From positions 496,001 through 560,000 of the forward strand of contig NZ_JAKQZC010000005.1 of NCBI RefSeq assembly GCF_023736115.1: a stretch of DNA of 64,000 nt. The letters are read 5' to 3'. Both the position numbers and the translations under genes were made by a program. A model generated the notes under the pieces. It had not been told where the DNA came from and did not search any database. It saw only the letters and a list, made by a program, of their open reading frames with translations. Shown piece after piece: positions 1 through 8,642 of the stretch (position 1 is its first letter; every line of letters begins with the position of its first letter). The stretch comes from Salinicola avicenniae. GTDB lineage: Bacteria > Pseudomonadota > Gammaproteobacteria > Pseudomonadales > Halomonadaceae.

Positions 1-104
1 AGCAAAACCGGCAGGCCATCGCGCTGGGCTTCCCGCGCCAGATTGACCGCGGCCGACGTCTTGCCCACGCCCCCCTTGAGGTTGTGCAGCGCCACCACTT
101 TCAT
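1..104 (-). CDS. ParA/MinD-family ATPase, N-terminal fragment (runs off the window)
   Basis: The reverse strand starts with ATG at 104 and reads MKVVALHNLKGGVGKTSAAV before running off the left edge. KGGVGKTS is the deviant Walker A motif (two lysines) of ParA/MinD/Soj P-loop ATPases, at the position usual for this family, and the sequence continues with the typical post-Walker helix. Such proteins partition DNA or position large complexes. Only about 34 residues are visible, so chromosomal ParA, plasmid-type ParA and other family members cannot be told apart. No parB-like gene lies on the visible side. Confidence 0.85.
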   Translation of the reverse strand, partial: MKVVALHNLKGGVGKTSAAVNLAREAQRDGLPVL

Positions 105-141
105 GTTGTTGATTCCTTTATGGTTTGAACATCAAGGAATA

Positions 142-540
142 CTACGTGTTGGCCTCGCGTCGGCGGATGACAAGTGCGTGACAATCGCCCGCTCGGGCGC
201 CGACCGCCGCTTGTCGCTGTGATACCCAACGCCATTTCTGCGCCGCCCGCAGCCGCTTGACCGCCGCCTCGCGCCTCAGCGCCTCGCCGTGATCACCGAC
301 CCACTCGGCGTGCACCAGCGTCAACGGCCCCTTACCGCGCAGGGCCCGTGCGCCCTTGCCCGCCTCATGCTGGGCAAAGCGACGCGCCACATCGGTGGTA
401 ATACCGGTATACAGCGCGCCCCGCGCGGTCTCTATCAGATAGAGATACCAGCGCTGCGTCTCGACGGCCAGCATTGCCGCGTTATCGGTCGACGCCCCGT
501 CGCCGGTCACCGGCGGTTCGCCATCTACCGGCGATGTCAT
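142..540 (-). CDS. GIY-YIG nuclease superfamily protein (YhbQ type)
   Basis: A 132-residue protein with a single compact GIY-YIG domain in its C-terminal two thirds. WYLYLIE and LYTGIT form the two short motifs that give the family its name, followed by an Arg-rich helix (VARRFAQHE) and the conserved Glu in the [11 protein letters not shown] helix. I chose the ATG at 540. The frame stays open upstream into rpe, but that extension is Arg/Ser-rich and reads as out-of-frame rpe. Stand-alone GIY-YIG proteins of this size are common in proteobacteria and their cellular role is poorly defined. The gene lies 43 bp downstream of rpe on the same strand and may be cotranscribed. Confidence 0.8.
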   Translation of the reverse strand: MTSPVDGEPPVTGDGASTDNAAMLAVETQRWYLYLIETARGALYTGITTDVARRFAQHEAGKGARALRGKGPLTLVHAEWVGDHGEALRREAAVKRLRAAQKWRWVSQRQAAVGARAGDCHALVIRRREANT

Positions 541-583
541 CGCCCGAGGCTCGGCGTCAGCGTTCGCGCCGTGTCGGCACGGT

Positions 584-1270
584 TCAACACGCGGCCAGCG
601 CCGAGCGCATCTGGCCGATGACACCGTCATAGCGGTTCGGATCCTCGAGGCTACGGGCCTTGAAGATCGAGGAGCCAGAGACAAACGTATCCGCCCCCGC
701 CCGGGCGATGTCGGCGATATTGTCGGCACTCACGCCGCCATCCACCTCGAGGCGGATCGGACGGCCGCTGGCGTCGATGCGCCGGCGCGCCTCGCGCAGC
801 TTGTCGAGCGCGGCGGGAATGAACGACTGCCCACCGAAACCAGGGTTCACGCTCATGATCAGGATCATGTCGATCTTGTCCATGACGTAGTCGAGATGCG
901 CCAGCGAGGTTGCCGGGTTGAACACCAGCCCCGCCTTGCAGCCGCGACTCTTGATCAGCTGCAGCGACCGATCGATATGTTCGGAGGCTTCCGGATGGAA
1001 GGTGACATAGTCGGCCCCGGCATCGATGAAGTCGCCGATCAGCTGATCCACCGGCTTGACCATGAGGTGGCAGTCGATCGGCGCCGTCACGCCATGCTTG
1101 CGCAGCGCCTCGCAGACCATCGGCCCGATGGTCAGGTTGGGGACGTAGTGGTTGTCCATGACGTCGAAATGGATCATGTCGGCGCCGGCCGCCAGTACAT
1201 CGTCGACCTCCTGCCCCAGGCAGGCGAAGTTGGCGGAGAGAATCGAGGGAGCAATCTTGAAGTCGCGCAT
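584..1270 (-). CDS. rpe: Ribulose-phosphate 3-epimerase
   Basis: The 228-residue product matches the normal length of Rpe, the cytosolic TIM-barrel enzyme that interconverts D-ribulose 5-phosphate and D-xylulose 5-phosphate in the pentose phosphate pathway. Visible hallmarks are the N-terminal [10 protein letters not shown] strand, the metal-binding HFDVMD motif (His34, Asp36), DCHLMV (His68), the SVNPGFGGQ loop and the phosphate-binding LEVDGGV and FVSGSSIF segments near the C terminus. AAGGA precedes the ATG at a normal distance. In many gammaproteobacteria rpe is followed by gph and trpE; here a GIY-YIG gene follows instead. Confidence 0.97.
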   Translation of the reverse strand: MRDFKIAPSILSANFACLGQEVDDVLAAGADMIHFDVMDNHYVPNLTIGPMVCEALRKHGVTAPIDCHLMVKPVDQLIGDFIDAGADYVTFHPEASEHIDRSLQLIKSRGCKAGLVFNPATSLAHLDYVMDKIDMILIMSVNPGFGGQSFIPAALDKLREARRRIDASGRPIRLEVDGGVSADNIADIARAGADTFVSGSSIFKARSLEDPNRYDGVIGQMRSALAAC

Positions 1271-1355
1271 GAATGACGGATCCTTGAAGAACGCGGAAAG
1301 ACTCTCCGCATTCTAACGCAAGCGAGCGCTCTGTCGCGGCAGGCCATGCAGACGA

Positions 1356-1386
1356 CAACGCCCGCCGGATCGACCGGCGGGCGTTG
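1356..1386 (-). terminator. Perfect 13-bp hairpin downstream of the dehydrogenase operon
   Basis: CAACGCCCGCCGG (1356-1368) and its exact complement (1374-1386) enclose a 5-nt loop. It lies just past the stop of the cytochrome c gene and before rpe, where a terminator for the minus-strand operon is expected. There is no clear U-tract, so it may act as a 3'-end stabiliser or a weak terminator. Confidence 0.6.
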
Positions 1387-1413
1387 CGGGGAACACGAAC
1401 CTGCGGCGGTAGG

Positions 1414-2748
1414 CTACTTTTCGAAGTCCGGCGCGCTGGTCTCGCGATCCTCGGGTAGCGTCTCGCGCACCTCGGCCACCTGCTCGGCGCTGACCGCGTC
1501 CCCGTGATTGCCCCAGGCGCCACGCACGAAGGTCGCCAGCTGCGCGGCTTCGTCGTCCGATAGACGCCAGCCGAAATCGGGCATCGCCAGCGCTTCGGGT
1601 TTGCCCGGTGTCGACGGCAGCCGCGCACCCGCCAGGATCACATGAACCAGTCCGGTAGGGTCATCGGCGTTGACCAACTCGTTGCCGACCAGCGACGGAA
1701 AGACCTTCGCCGCGCCCTCGCCGTTGGCGAAGTGGCAAGCATTGCAGTTGTCGAGATAAAGCCGCGCGCCCGGCTTGCCGTCGACGTCCGCCGCCGTGAG
1801 CATCTGCTCGGTCTGCGCTGGCGTCGTCTCGCTCTGCCGGTTCTCGTCATCGCGCGACTGGCGCGGCAGCGACTTCAGATAAGCGGCAATCGCCTGCAGA
1901 TCGTCATTGGTCAGATGCGAGGTGCTGTTGGCGACCACCGAGGTCATTTCCCCGACCACCGCATCGTGGTCGTTGCGCCCCGTCGCCAGGTATTCGACGA
2001 TGTCATCGGCGCTCCAGCCCTGTAGGCCGGCGTCGCCCTCCCCGCCTCCGCGCAGGCTGGGCGCCCACCAGCCACCCAGGGTTTCACCGCTCAGATAGGC
2101 CTCGTCGCTGTCGTCCAGCGCCTTCTCCTGGAACAGCAGGCCGCGCGGCGTGTGGCAACTGCCGCAGTGACCGAGCCCCTGGACCAGATAGGCGCCACGG
2201 GCCAGCTGCTCGCTCTGGCCGGATGCCGGCTCGAACGCCTCGGCGTCGGCAAACAGCCAGTTCCACAGACTGATGCCCCAGCGCTGGTTGAACGGGAAAC
2301 TGACGTCGCTCTCCGCCGGTTGCTCGGCGACCGGCTCGACGCCCTGCATGAAATAGGCGTAGAGCGCATCGATGTCCTCGTCGCTCAGCTTGGCGTAGGA
2401 CGGATACGGCATCGCGGGGTAGAGATTGGCGCCATCGGCGCGCTCGCCCTCTCGCAGCGCGTCGGCAAACTGCTCCCTCGTGTAGTTGCCGATCCCGGCT
2501 TCCGGATCCGGGGTGATATTGGTCGAGACGATGGTGCCGAAGGGGCTGTCGATCTCGAGACCGCCAGCGAACGGCTTGCCACCTTCCGCGGTATGGCAGG
2601 CGACGCAGTCGCCCGCCCGCGCCAGATAGGCGCCACGCTCGACCTGACTCGGGTCGGCACCACGCTGGCCCTCGGCCGCCATCACCGCTCCCGTCACGCT
2701 CGCCAGGCCGCAGCCCAGGAGCGTTGTGAACCAAACTCGATAGGTCAT
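1414..2748 (-). CDS. Tri-heme cytochrome c subunit of a membrane-bound flavoprotein dehydrogenase
   Basis: A 444-residue exported cytochrome with three CXXCH heme-attachment motifs: CVACH near the N terminus, CGSCH in the middle and CNACH in the last third, each followed by a distal Met region such as AMPYPSY. The N-terminal MTYRVWFTTLLGCGLASVTG stretch is a Sec signal with a cleavage site near VMAAEG. This is the usual cytochrome subunit of gluconate, 2-ketogluconate, fructose and sorbitol dehydrogenase complexes; it passes electrons from the flavoprotein to ubiquinone. I chose the ATG at 2748 because it has GGAG upstream. The gene starts 11 bp after the flavoprotein stop, so they form one operon. 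No extra transmembrane anchor is obvious at the C terminus. Confidence 0.9.
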   Translation of the reverse strand: MTYRVWFTTLLGCGLASVTGAVMAAEGQRGADPSQVERGAYLARAGDCVACHTAEGGKPFAGGLEIDSPFGTIVSTNITPDPEAGIGNYTREQFADALREGERADGANLYPAMPYPSYAKLSDEDIDALYAYFMQGVEPVAEQPAESDVSFPFNQRWGISLWNWLFADAEAFEPASGQSEQLARGAYLVQGLGHCGSCHTPRGLLFQEKALDDSDEAYLSGETLGGWWAPSLRGGGEGDAGLQGWSADDIVEYLATGRNDHDAVVGEMTSVVANSTSHLTNDDLQAIAAYLKSLPRQSRDDENRQSETTPAQTEQMLTAADVDGKPGARLYLDNCNACHFANGEGAAKVFPSLVGNELVNADDPTGLVHVILAGARLPSTPGKPEALAMPDFGWRLSDDEAAQLATFVRGAWGNHGDAVSAEQVAEVRETLPEDRETSAPDFEK

Positions 2749-2759
2749 GTTCACGCTCC

Positions 2760-4532
2760 TCAGGCTTGGACCAGCGGTCCGGGGTTGGGTAGATACTGCT
2801 CGCGAATCGCCTTGGCCGCCCAATAGGTCAGGCCACCGACCAGGCCGGTCGGGTTGTACTGCAGATTCTGCGGGAAGGCACTCGCGCCCATCACGAAGAC
2901 GTTGTGCACGTCCCAGCTCTGCAGATAGCGATTGAGCACGCTGGATTTGGGGTCGGTGCCCATGATCGCGCCGCCCACGTTGTGGGTCGTCTGATACGGC
3001 CGCACGTCGTAGCGAGAGTCGAAGTCCTTGAACGACAGCTTGTAGTCGTCCGGCCTCAGCGCCTTGGAGAGCGTATCGATCTTCTGCTTCATGAACTGGG
3101 TCATGCGCACGTCGTTGTCCTTCCAGTTGAAGGTCATGCGCATCAGCGGACGGCCGTGATCGTCGGTGTAGGTCGGGTCGAGATCCAGATAGCAGTCACG
3201 GTAGGCCATGTTGCTGCCGTGGGAGCCGATGGTCATGGTATGGCCATAGGTCTCCTGGACCGCCTGCTTCCACTCGGCCCCCCAGCTCGGCGCGCCTTTT
3301 GGCAACGGCATGTTGCGGATCGGCTGGCCATTGGTCATCGCCGCATTGAAGTAGGACCCGCCGATGAATCCAGCTTCAGCAAAATCGATCTGCTCGACGC
3401 CGAAGTCATTGAGGGTTTCGCCGTTGGCACCGGCGCCGATGAACGGATTGAACTGCTTGTCCTTGAAATAGAGCGTGGAGCCACCGTTCATCTGATAGGC
3501 GTAGTTCTTGCCGACCACGCCCTCGCCACTGATCGGATCGTAAGGCTTGCCGATGCCCGACAGCAGCAGCAGATGTACGTTGTGCAGCGAGTAGGCACCC
3601 ATGATGACCAGATCGGCGGGTTGGATCACCTCGTCGCCGTTCTCATCGATATAGGTCACGCCGGTGGCGGTCTTGCCATCACTGGCCAGATTGACCTTCA
3701 TCACCTCGCAGTTGGCGCGATAGGCGAAGTTGTCGCGCTGTTTGAGCGCGCCCAGCACGCAGGTCTGCGGCGAAGACTTGGAGTAGTTGAGGCAGCCGTA
3801 GCGTTCGCAGAAGCCACAGTAGTTGCAGGGTGCCAGCTGCATGCCATAGGGATTGGTGTAGGCTTCCGAGGCATTTGCCGCCGGCAGCGGAAACGGATTC
3901 AGCCCCTGGCTCTTGGCGACTTCCTCGAACATCGTATCGTTGAGCGTGCGCTTCATCGGCGGCAGCGGATACTCGCTGGAGCGCCAGCCCTCGAACGGGT
4001 TGCCGCCCTCCTGGATCTCGCCGTTGAGATTGCCCGCCTTGCCCGCAATACCCGCGACTTTTTCGAAGCGATCGAAATGCGGCTCCAGCTCATCGTAGCT
4101 GACGCCGTAATCCTGAATCGTCATCTCCTCGGGGATGATATCGGCGCCGAAATTCTCCTCGACGTAGCTCTTCAGGCGCAGCTCATTGGGCTGCGGACGC
4201 CAGGTATGGCCGTTCCAGTGGGTGCCGGCGCCGCCAACGCCGTTACCCGGCAGGAAAGAACCCAGGCTACGGTAGGGTACCGCCGTATCGCGAACGCCAT
4301 GGCGCACGGTCAGAGTGCTCTTGGCCGGGCGCTGCATCAGCTGATAGCGCACGCCGTAGGTCAGTTCGTCAGCCATCTTGGGGTAGGCGAAATCGGGCAC
4401 GGTATCCTGATCCGGGCCGCGCTCCAGCGCCAGCACGTTCAAGCCTTCATCGGTCAGTTCCATGCCCATGATCGAACTGGTCCAGCCGAGTCCGATCATG
4501 ACGACATCGACGTGCGGGTTGGTCTTGGCCAT
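2760..4532 (-). CDS. GMC-family flavoprotein subunit (gluconate/polyol dehydrogenase type)
   Basis: A 590-residue GMC oxidoreductase. The FAD-binding GLGWTSS glycine motif is near residue 14, followed by the LALERGP strand end and the GNGVGGAGTHWNG loop. The C terminus carries THNVGGAIMGTD and NPTGLVGGLTYWAAKAI, the conserved end of gluconate 2-dehydrogenase and fructose/sorbitol dehydrogenase large subunits. Such enzymes oxidise sugars, sugar acids or polyols in the periplasm. There is no signal peptide, as expected if the protein is carried through the Tat system by the small subunit encoded 3 bp upstream. A cluster C-N-Y-C-G-F-C-E-R-Y-G-C in the middle could hold the Fe-S cluster reported for related FAD dehydrogenases. 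The substrate cannot be read from the sequence. Confidence 0.9.
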   Translation of the reverse strand: MAKTNPHVDVVMIGLGWTSSIMGMELTDEGLNVLALERGPDQDTVPDFAYPKMADELTYGVRYQLMQRPAKSTLTVRHGVRDTAVPYRSLGSFLPGNGVGGAGTHWNGHTWRPQPNELRLKSYVEENFGADIIPEEMTIQDYGVSYDELEPHFDRFEKVAGIAGKAGNLNGEIQEGGNPFEGWRSSEYPLPPMKRTLNDTMFEEVAKSQGLNPFPLPAANASEAYTNPYGMQLAPCNYCGFCERYGCLNYSKSSPQTCVLGALKQRDNFAYRANCEVMKVNLASDGKTATGVTYIDENGDEVIQPADLVIMGAYSLHNVHLLLLSGIGKPYDPISGEGVVGKNYAYQMNGGSTLYFKDKQFNPFIGAGANGETLNDFGVEQIDFAEAGFIGGSYFNAAMTNGQPIRNMPLPKGAPSWGAEWKQAVQETYGHTMTIGSHGSNMAYRDCYLDLDPTYTDDHGRPLMRMTFNWKDNDVRMTQFMKQKIDTLSKALRPDDYKLSFKDFDSRYDVRPYQTTHNVGGAIMGTDPKSSVLNRYLQSWDVHNVFVMGASAFPQNLQYNPTGLVGGLTYWAAKAIREQYLPNPGPLVQA

Positions 4533-4535
4533 GGT

Positions 4536-5246
4536 TTATCCCCTCTCTCCGTTAAGGCTGACCGGACCGAGCGGATAGGCCTTGTCATGTTGATCGACCC
4601 ACTCCAGGTAGGATGCCCGTGCGCCGGGGAAGCCAATAAATTTCCACGCCGCCATGTGCTTGTTGCCGCCGTGAATCGGGTCGGCGAAATAGCCTTCCTT
4701 GGTGTTCTGCAGCAGGAAGGCGAAAAACTGATCCGAGGAGACGTCGTCGAATTCGATCGCGCCCTTTTCGAGCTGGGTCAGCACCTGGATCTGGGTGTCG
4801 GCGTCGAGCCCGGCGAAGTCCTTGCCGTGATGCGTCTGGCAGTACTGGCGGGTCGCCGCGATGCCTTTGCGATAGACCTCGCGCGGCGTCAACGGCGATT
4901 GATAGCCGAATAGCGGCGAGACGTCTTCGTGAAACGGCCCCTTCATGTACCAGTCCGCCGCATGACCGAACTTGCCCTCCATCTGCCCGTCGATGAAGAT
5001 CGGCACGTTGGTTTCCAGCGCTCCCGGTCCCTCGCCATCGGCGGGAATCAGGCGATCGCAGGCAGCCAGCAGGAACTGCCACTCATCGGCGTCGAAAAAG
5101 GTGGGCTGGTAATCGGCGAGGTCGGGGGGAGGCTCTGCGGCGGCGGCGGTCAGCGAGACACCGCTGCCGACAGTCACTGCCGGAATCATCATCAGGGAAC
5201 CCTTGATGAACCCGCGACGTGACGCGTTCTCGAGCTTGGCGCTCAT
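4536..5246 (-). CDS. Gluconate 2-dehydrogenase subunit 3-like small subunit with Tat signal
   Basis: A 236-residue gamma subunit of the GMC/cytochrome complex. The N terminus contains the twin-arginine motif SRRGFIKG followed by a hydrophobic stretch and a cleavage region near LTAAAAEPP. The body matches the gluconate 2-dehydrogenase subunit 3 family (FFDADEWQFLLAACDRLIP, a DFAGLD segment, and FFAFLLQNTKEGYFADP near the end). In characterised homologues this subunit is needed for export and assembly of the flavoprotein, which lacks its own signal. The start at 5246 is supported by AAGGAGAT. It is the first gene of the three-gene operon; the gap to the flavoprotein gene is 3 bp. Confidence 0.9.
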   Translation of the reverse strand: MSAKLENASRRGFIKGSLMMIPAVTVGSGVSLTAAAAEPPPDLADYQPTFFDADEWQFLLAACDRLIPADGEGPGALETNVPIFIDGQMEGKFGHAADWYMKGPFHEDVSPLFGYQSPLTPREVYRKGIAATRQYCQTHHGKDFAGLDADTQIQVLTQLEKGAIEFDDVSSDQFFAFLLQNTKEGYFADPIHGGNKHMAAWKFIGFPGARASYLEWVDQHDKAYPLGPVSLNGERG

Positions 5247-5284
5247 GGTTATCTCCTTCACGGTCCAGGTGAAGCACAGCATGG

Positions 5285-5306
5285 AAGCCTGATTCGGGGC
5301 AGGCTT
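5285..5306 (-). promoter_or_regulatory. Leader hairpin ahead of the dehydrogenase operon
   Basis: AAGCCTG (5285-5291) pairs perfectly with CAGGCTT (5300-5306) across an 8-nt loop. On the minus strand this lies about 40-60 nt before the small-subunit start, inside the likely 5' untranslated region. On the plus strand it is followed by TTGTTATT and could instead block transcription entering from that side. The role is unproven. Confidence 0.35.
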
Positions 5307-5690
5307 TGTTATTGATCGGAACGAAGCGATGGGTCGCCGCCAAGCGAGCCTCGCCTCGAGCGCGTCGTCGCCAAACGACGCGATCATTGATCCAGGTCCT
5401 GTCGATCCGAGTTGGGTCGATCCGGTTATGTGGAGCCGGATGTGTCGAGCCCGGCCTTCTATACGGGCCTTATTGATCTACATGACCCGCGACAAATTAC
5501 CACACCCCAAACTGCTTAGCACGCCAACGAACGACTTTTCCTGCGCGAGTGGCGACCACGATTCCTATACTGGTCAAGATCTTGGCGGCAATCTGGTGAC
5601 CGCCAAGGCTGACGGAACGTCTCGACACGACGACCGGCGGTGGCGAATTGCGCGATACCACCTTCCGGTCGAGCTGCAGCGTCCCGTCGG

Positions 5691-5730
5691 TCCTTCAAGA
5701 CCGTTCAAGACCGTCCACGACCGTTTACGA
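5691..5730. repeat. Four tandem 10-bp units upstream of ggt
   Basis: The units TCCTTCAAGA, CCGTTCAAGA, CCGTCCACGA and CCGTTTACGA follow each other without gaps and end 20 bp before the ggt start codon. The period is about one helical turn. The array could place a bound protein on one DNA face or may simply be a slippage product in the leader. Confidence 0.6.
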
Positions 5731-5750
5731 CAACAACACGAGGCACTGGC

Positions 5751-7529
5751 ATGACCCCACTCTCGCGACGCGCCCGCTTCGACGGGCATCGTTCCCGCTA
5801 CCGACATGAGCTACAGCAGACGCTCGGGGCCATGCTGTTTACGGCCTGCTCGCTGATTTCGGTTTCAGCCGGTGCCCAATCGGCAATTCTTGAGGGCGAG
5901 CGATTTCACCCCACCACGGGCGAACACGGCATGGTTGCCACCAGCCACTATCTCGCCTCGCAGATCGCTCATGACGTGATGGAAAACGGCGGTAACGCAG
6001 TCGATGCCGCCGTCACCGCCGGGTTTGCGCTGGCGGTGGCCCAGCCCCGCTCCGGCAACATCGGCGGTGGCGGTTTCATGCTGATCTCGGACGAGAACAG
6101 CGGCGACGTTGTCGCCATCGACTATCGCGAGAAAGCGCCCGCCGCCGCCACGGAGACGATGTTCCAGAACGCCGACGGCGAGGTGGTGCCGGAACGCTCG
6201 CGCTTTACCCACAACGCGGCCGGCGTGCCGGGCACGGTGGCTGGCCTTTCTCTTGCGCTCGAGCGCTATGGCACGCTGACGCTCGCCGACGCCTTGGCGC
6301 CGGCGATCAAGCTGGCCGATGATGGCTTCATCATTCCGCCGCGATTCGCCGAGGGGCTGGAGCAGTCTCAGGATCGGCTCAAGCAGTGGGATTCGACGCG
6401 CAAGGTGTTCTACAAGCCGGATGGTTCGCTATATCACGCCGGAGAGCGCTTTCGTCAGCCCGAGCTCGCCGCCACGCTCCGGCGTATCGCCGAGCTGGGG
6501 CCGCGCGAGTTCTACGAGGGCGAGACCGCACAGCTGATCGCGGACGAAATGGCGGCTCATGGCGGGCTGATGAGCGCCGAGGACCTGGCCGCCTATCACC
6601 CGTCGATACGCGAGCCGGTTCACGGCCGCTATCGTGGCTACGACGTCTACGCCATGAGCCCGCCCTCCTCCGGCGGCGCGCATATTGTGCAGATACTCAA
6701 TATTCTCGAGGGCTACGACATCCACGCCATGGGTTTCAACTCGGCAAGAACGATCCACCTCATGAGCGAGGCGATGAAGCGCGCCTACGCCGACCGTGCC
6801 GAATACCTGGGCGATACCGATTTCGTCGACGTGCCTCTCGAGGGCATCGTCTCGAAAGACTATGCCAACGAACTGCGTGACGGGATCGATCTCGAGCGTG
6901 CCACGCCGAGTCAGGAAATCGCCGCCGGCGATCCGCTGCCGTATGAATCCAACGAGACGACCCATTTCTCGATCGCCGACGACAGTGGCCTGGCGGTCTC
7001 CAACACCTACACGCTAAATTTCAGCTACGGGTCGGGGATCGTGGTCGACGGCGCGGGCTTCCTGCTCAACAACGAAATGGATGACTTCTCGGCCAAAACC
7101 GGTACCCCCAATGCTTACGGTCTGATCGGTGGCGAGGCCAACAGGATCGAACCCGAGAAGCGCATGCTCTCCTCGATGACGCCGACCATCGTCCAGAAAG
7201 ACGGCAAGAACTTTCTGGTCACCGGTAGCCCCGGCGGGTCGCGCATCATCACGACGACGCTTCAGGTGGTGATGAATGTGATCGATCACGGCATGAACAT
7301 CCAGAGCGCCGTCAGCGCGCCTCGCATTCATCACCAGTGGTTGCCGGACGAGATCCGCGTCGAGGACGGCATCAGCCCGGATACCTTGGCACTGCTCGAG
7401 GCGATGGGCCATACGGTCAGCCAACAGGACGCCATGGGCGCGGCCCAGTCGATACGCATCGAGGACGACGGCACCTTTACCGGTGGTGCCGATCCGCGAC
7501 GTTCGACCTCTTCGGCGCTCGGCCTCTAG
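5751..7529 (+). CDS. ggt: Gamma-glutamyltransferase precursor (N-terminal nucleophile hydrolase)
   Basis: A 592-residue secreted GGT, which cleaves or transfers the gamma-glutamyl group of glutathione and related peptides in the periplasm. The precursor is expected to cut itself before the nucleophilic Thr. That Thr is visible in ESNETTHFS (Thr403) and is followed by GLAVSNTYTLNFSYGSG as in classical GGTs. GSPGGSRI, which forms the oxyanion region, occurs later. The large-subunit start MVATSHYLAS and GNAVDAAVTAGFALAV are also typical. The N terminus has about 25 polar, Arg-rich residues before the hydrophobic signal core, ending near AGAQSA; a later internal start is possible. I use the ATG at 5751 (weak GAGG upstream). 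Confidence 0.93.
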   Translation: MTPLSRRARFDGHRSRYRHELQQTLGAMLFTACSLISVSAGAQSAILEGERFHPTTGEHGMVATSHYLASQIAHDVMENGGNAVDAAVTAGFALAVAQPRSGNIGGGGFMLISDENSGDVVAIDYREKAPAAATETMFQNADGEVVPERSRFTHNAAGVPGTVAGLSLALERYGTLTLADALAPAIKLADDGFIIPPRFAEGLEQSQDRLKQWDSTRKVFYKPDGSLYHAGERFRQPELAATLRRIAELGPREFYEGETAQLIADEMAAHGGLMSAEDLAAYHPSIREPVHGRYRGYDVYAMSPPSSGGAHIVQILNILEGYDIHAMGFNSARTIHLMSEAMKRAYADRAEYLGDTDFVDVPLEGIVSKDYANELRDGIDLERATPSQEIAAGDPLPYESNETTHFSIADDSGLAVSNTYTLNFSYGSGIVVDGAGFLLNNEMDDFSAKTGTPNAYGLIGGEANRIEPEKRMLSSMTPTIVQKDGKNFLVTGSPGGSRIITTTLQVVMNVIDHGMNIQSAVSAPRIHHQWLPDEIRVEDGISPDTLALLEAMGHTVSQQDAMGAAQSIRIEDDGTFTGGADPRRSTSSALGL

Positions 7530-7568
7530 GATCGCGGCTATCTCGGCCGCCGGATCGGAGATATCGCC

Positions 7569-8555
7569 ATGACCGCTCTCCGCCTTGTCCGACGCGACGG
7601 TATCCCGAGTCTCGGATTCGCGGCCATCTTCGCGCTACTCGTGCCGACGACCCTGGCAGACACCGTGACGCGGCTTGACGCCACGACCCGCACACTGGTC
7701 CGCGAGCAGCTGACGGGCGACGAAACCGACCGTTTTCAGGTCACCGCCCGGGGCGGCCAGACACTCTCGGTCGATCTGTACGCCGACAACGCCAGCGCCT
7801 CCTTCACGATCTGGTCAGAGGAGGCGGACACGGCGCTGTTCGCCGGGATGCAAAAGGGCAATGTCGCCGATGTGCCCCTACCGACGGACGGGGACTACCG
7901 CATCGAGGTCTTCCTGGTCCGTGCAGCGGCGCGACGCGGCGAAATGGCCCATTACAGCCTGGCCGTGGCATTGGGCCCGCCGGACTATGCCGACAGCCTG
8001 GCCGGTGGCCCAGACGCCTGGCGCGTTGCATTGAAGGACACCGACAGCCGCCTCAACGTCCGCCGCGGGCCGGATGCCCGTTACCCGACGCTTAACGCCC
8101 TCGCCAATGGCGAGATTCTCGAAAACCGGGGGTGCCGCCTGAGCGGCGACATCCGCTGGTGTCGCATCCGTGCCGCCGGTTCCGGCCAGCGCGGCTGGGT
8201 AGCCGGACGCTATCTGGTAGAAGCGCCGCCGATTTCCTACCCGCGGATGCCGAATGACGCCCACCTTGATAACAGCCGGCCTTTCGATGCCGTCACCGAG
8301 ATCGCCTGCCAGCTCGGTGACATGACGGCTGCCTGTCCGCTCGGCGTGATTCGCGACGGCCCGGGCAATGCCGGTCTCTGGATCGTGCTACCGGACGATC
8401 GAACGCGCCATGTCCTGATCGAGAACGGTGCCGTCGTCGATGTCAGCGGTGGCGAAAGCCATGACTATCGCATCACGCAGGACACGGAAGGCTACGAAAT
8501 CCATCTGGGAGATGAGTACTACCGGATTCCTCGGGCTATCGTCGACGGCGGCTGA
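7569..8555 (+). CDS. Secreted protein with a PPC-like beta domain and a bacterial SH3 domain
   Basis: A 328-residue exported protein of unknown function. After a signal peptide ending near TTLADT there is a beta-sandwich resembling pre-peptidase C-terminal domains, about residues 40-135 (DRFQVTARGGQTLSVDLYA ... DGDYRIEVFL). A bacterial SH3 domain follows at about 150-220, with the typical LNVRRGPDARYPTL and GWVAGRYL motifs and a CRLSGDIRWC pair of cysteines that could form a disulfide. The last 100 residues (ACQLGDMTAACPLGVIRDGP) match nothing I can name. SH3b domains of this type often bind cell-wall peptides. It starts 40 bp after ggt on the same strand with GGAGA before the ATG. Confidence 0.8.
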   Translation: MTALRLVRRDGIPSLGFAAIFALLVPTTLADTVTRLDATTRTLVREQLTGDETDRFQVTARGGQTLSVDLYADNASASFTIWSEEADTALFAGMQKGNVADVPLPTDGDYRIEVFLVRAAARRGEMAHYSLAVALGPPDYADSLAGGPDAWRVALKDTDSRLNVRRGPDARYPTLNALANGEILENRGCRLSGDIRWCRIRAAGSGQRGWVAGRYLVEAPPISYPRMPNDAHLDNSRPFDAVTEIACQLGDMTAACPLGVIRDGPGNAGLWIVLPDDRTRHVLIENGAVVDVSGGESHDYRITQDTEGYEIHLGDEYYRIPRAIVDGG

Positions 8556-8642
8556 CGTCATCCGGTCGACGACGATGCCGGTGACACGCCACAATCGCCC
8601 CGTTTACGACACTCGCCTTGTGTCCCTCGCGCTGGAAACCCC

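Larger units (their letters stand above)
5247..5750. other. Divergent intergenic region (504 bp) between the dehydrogenase operon and ggt
   Basis: No gene is called here. An open frame runs through 5329-5754, but its composition is unlike the neighbouring proteins and it has no convincing start. The region holds a hairpin near the dehydrogenase start (5285-5306), a second perfect 8-bp hairpin (CGCGTCGT 5361-5368 with ACGACGCG 5375-5382), a short direct repeat around TCGATCCG near 5402-5424, and a 10-bp tandem repeat just before ggt. Promoters for both directions must lie here, but I could not assign -35/-10 boxes with confidence. Confidence 0.6.

Noticed and set aside
142-729. A longer N terminus for the GIY-YIG protein
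   Set aside because: The extra 63 residues are out-of-frame rpe sequence; the ATG at 540 gives a normal single-domain protein.
2904-4913. A 669-codon plus-strand open frame across the GMC flavoprotein gene
   Set aside because: It is antisense to a well-supported operon, has no recognisable motif and spans two real genes.
5329-5754. A 141-codon frame in the dehydrogenase/ggt gap
   Set aside because: It is Ser/Arg/Pro-rich with no known motif, lacks a good ribosome site and overlaps the ggt start and upstream repeats.
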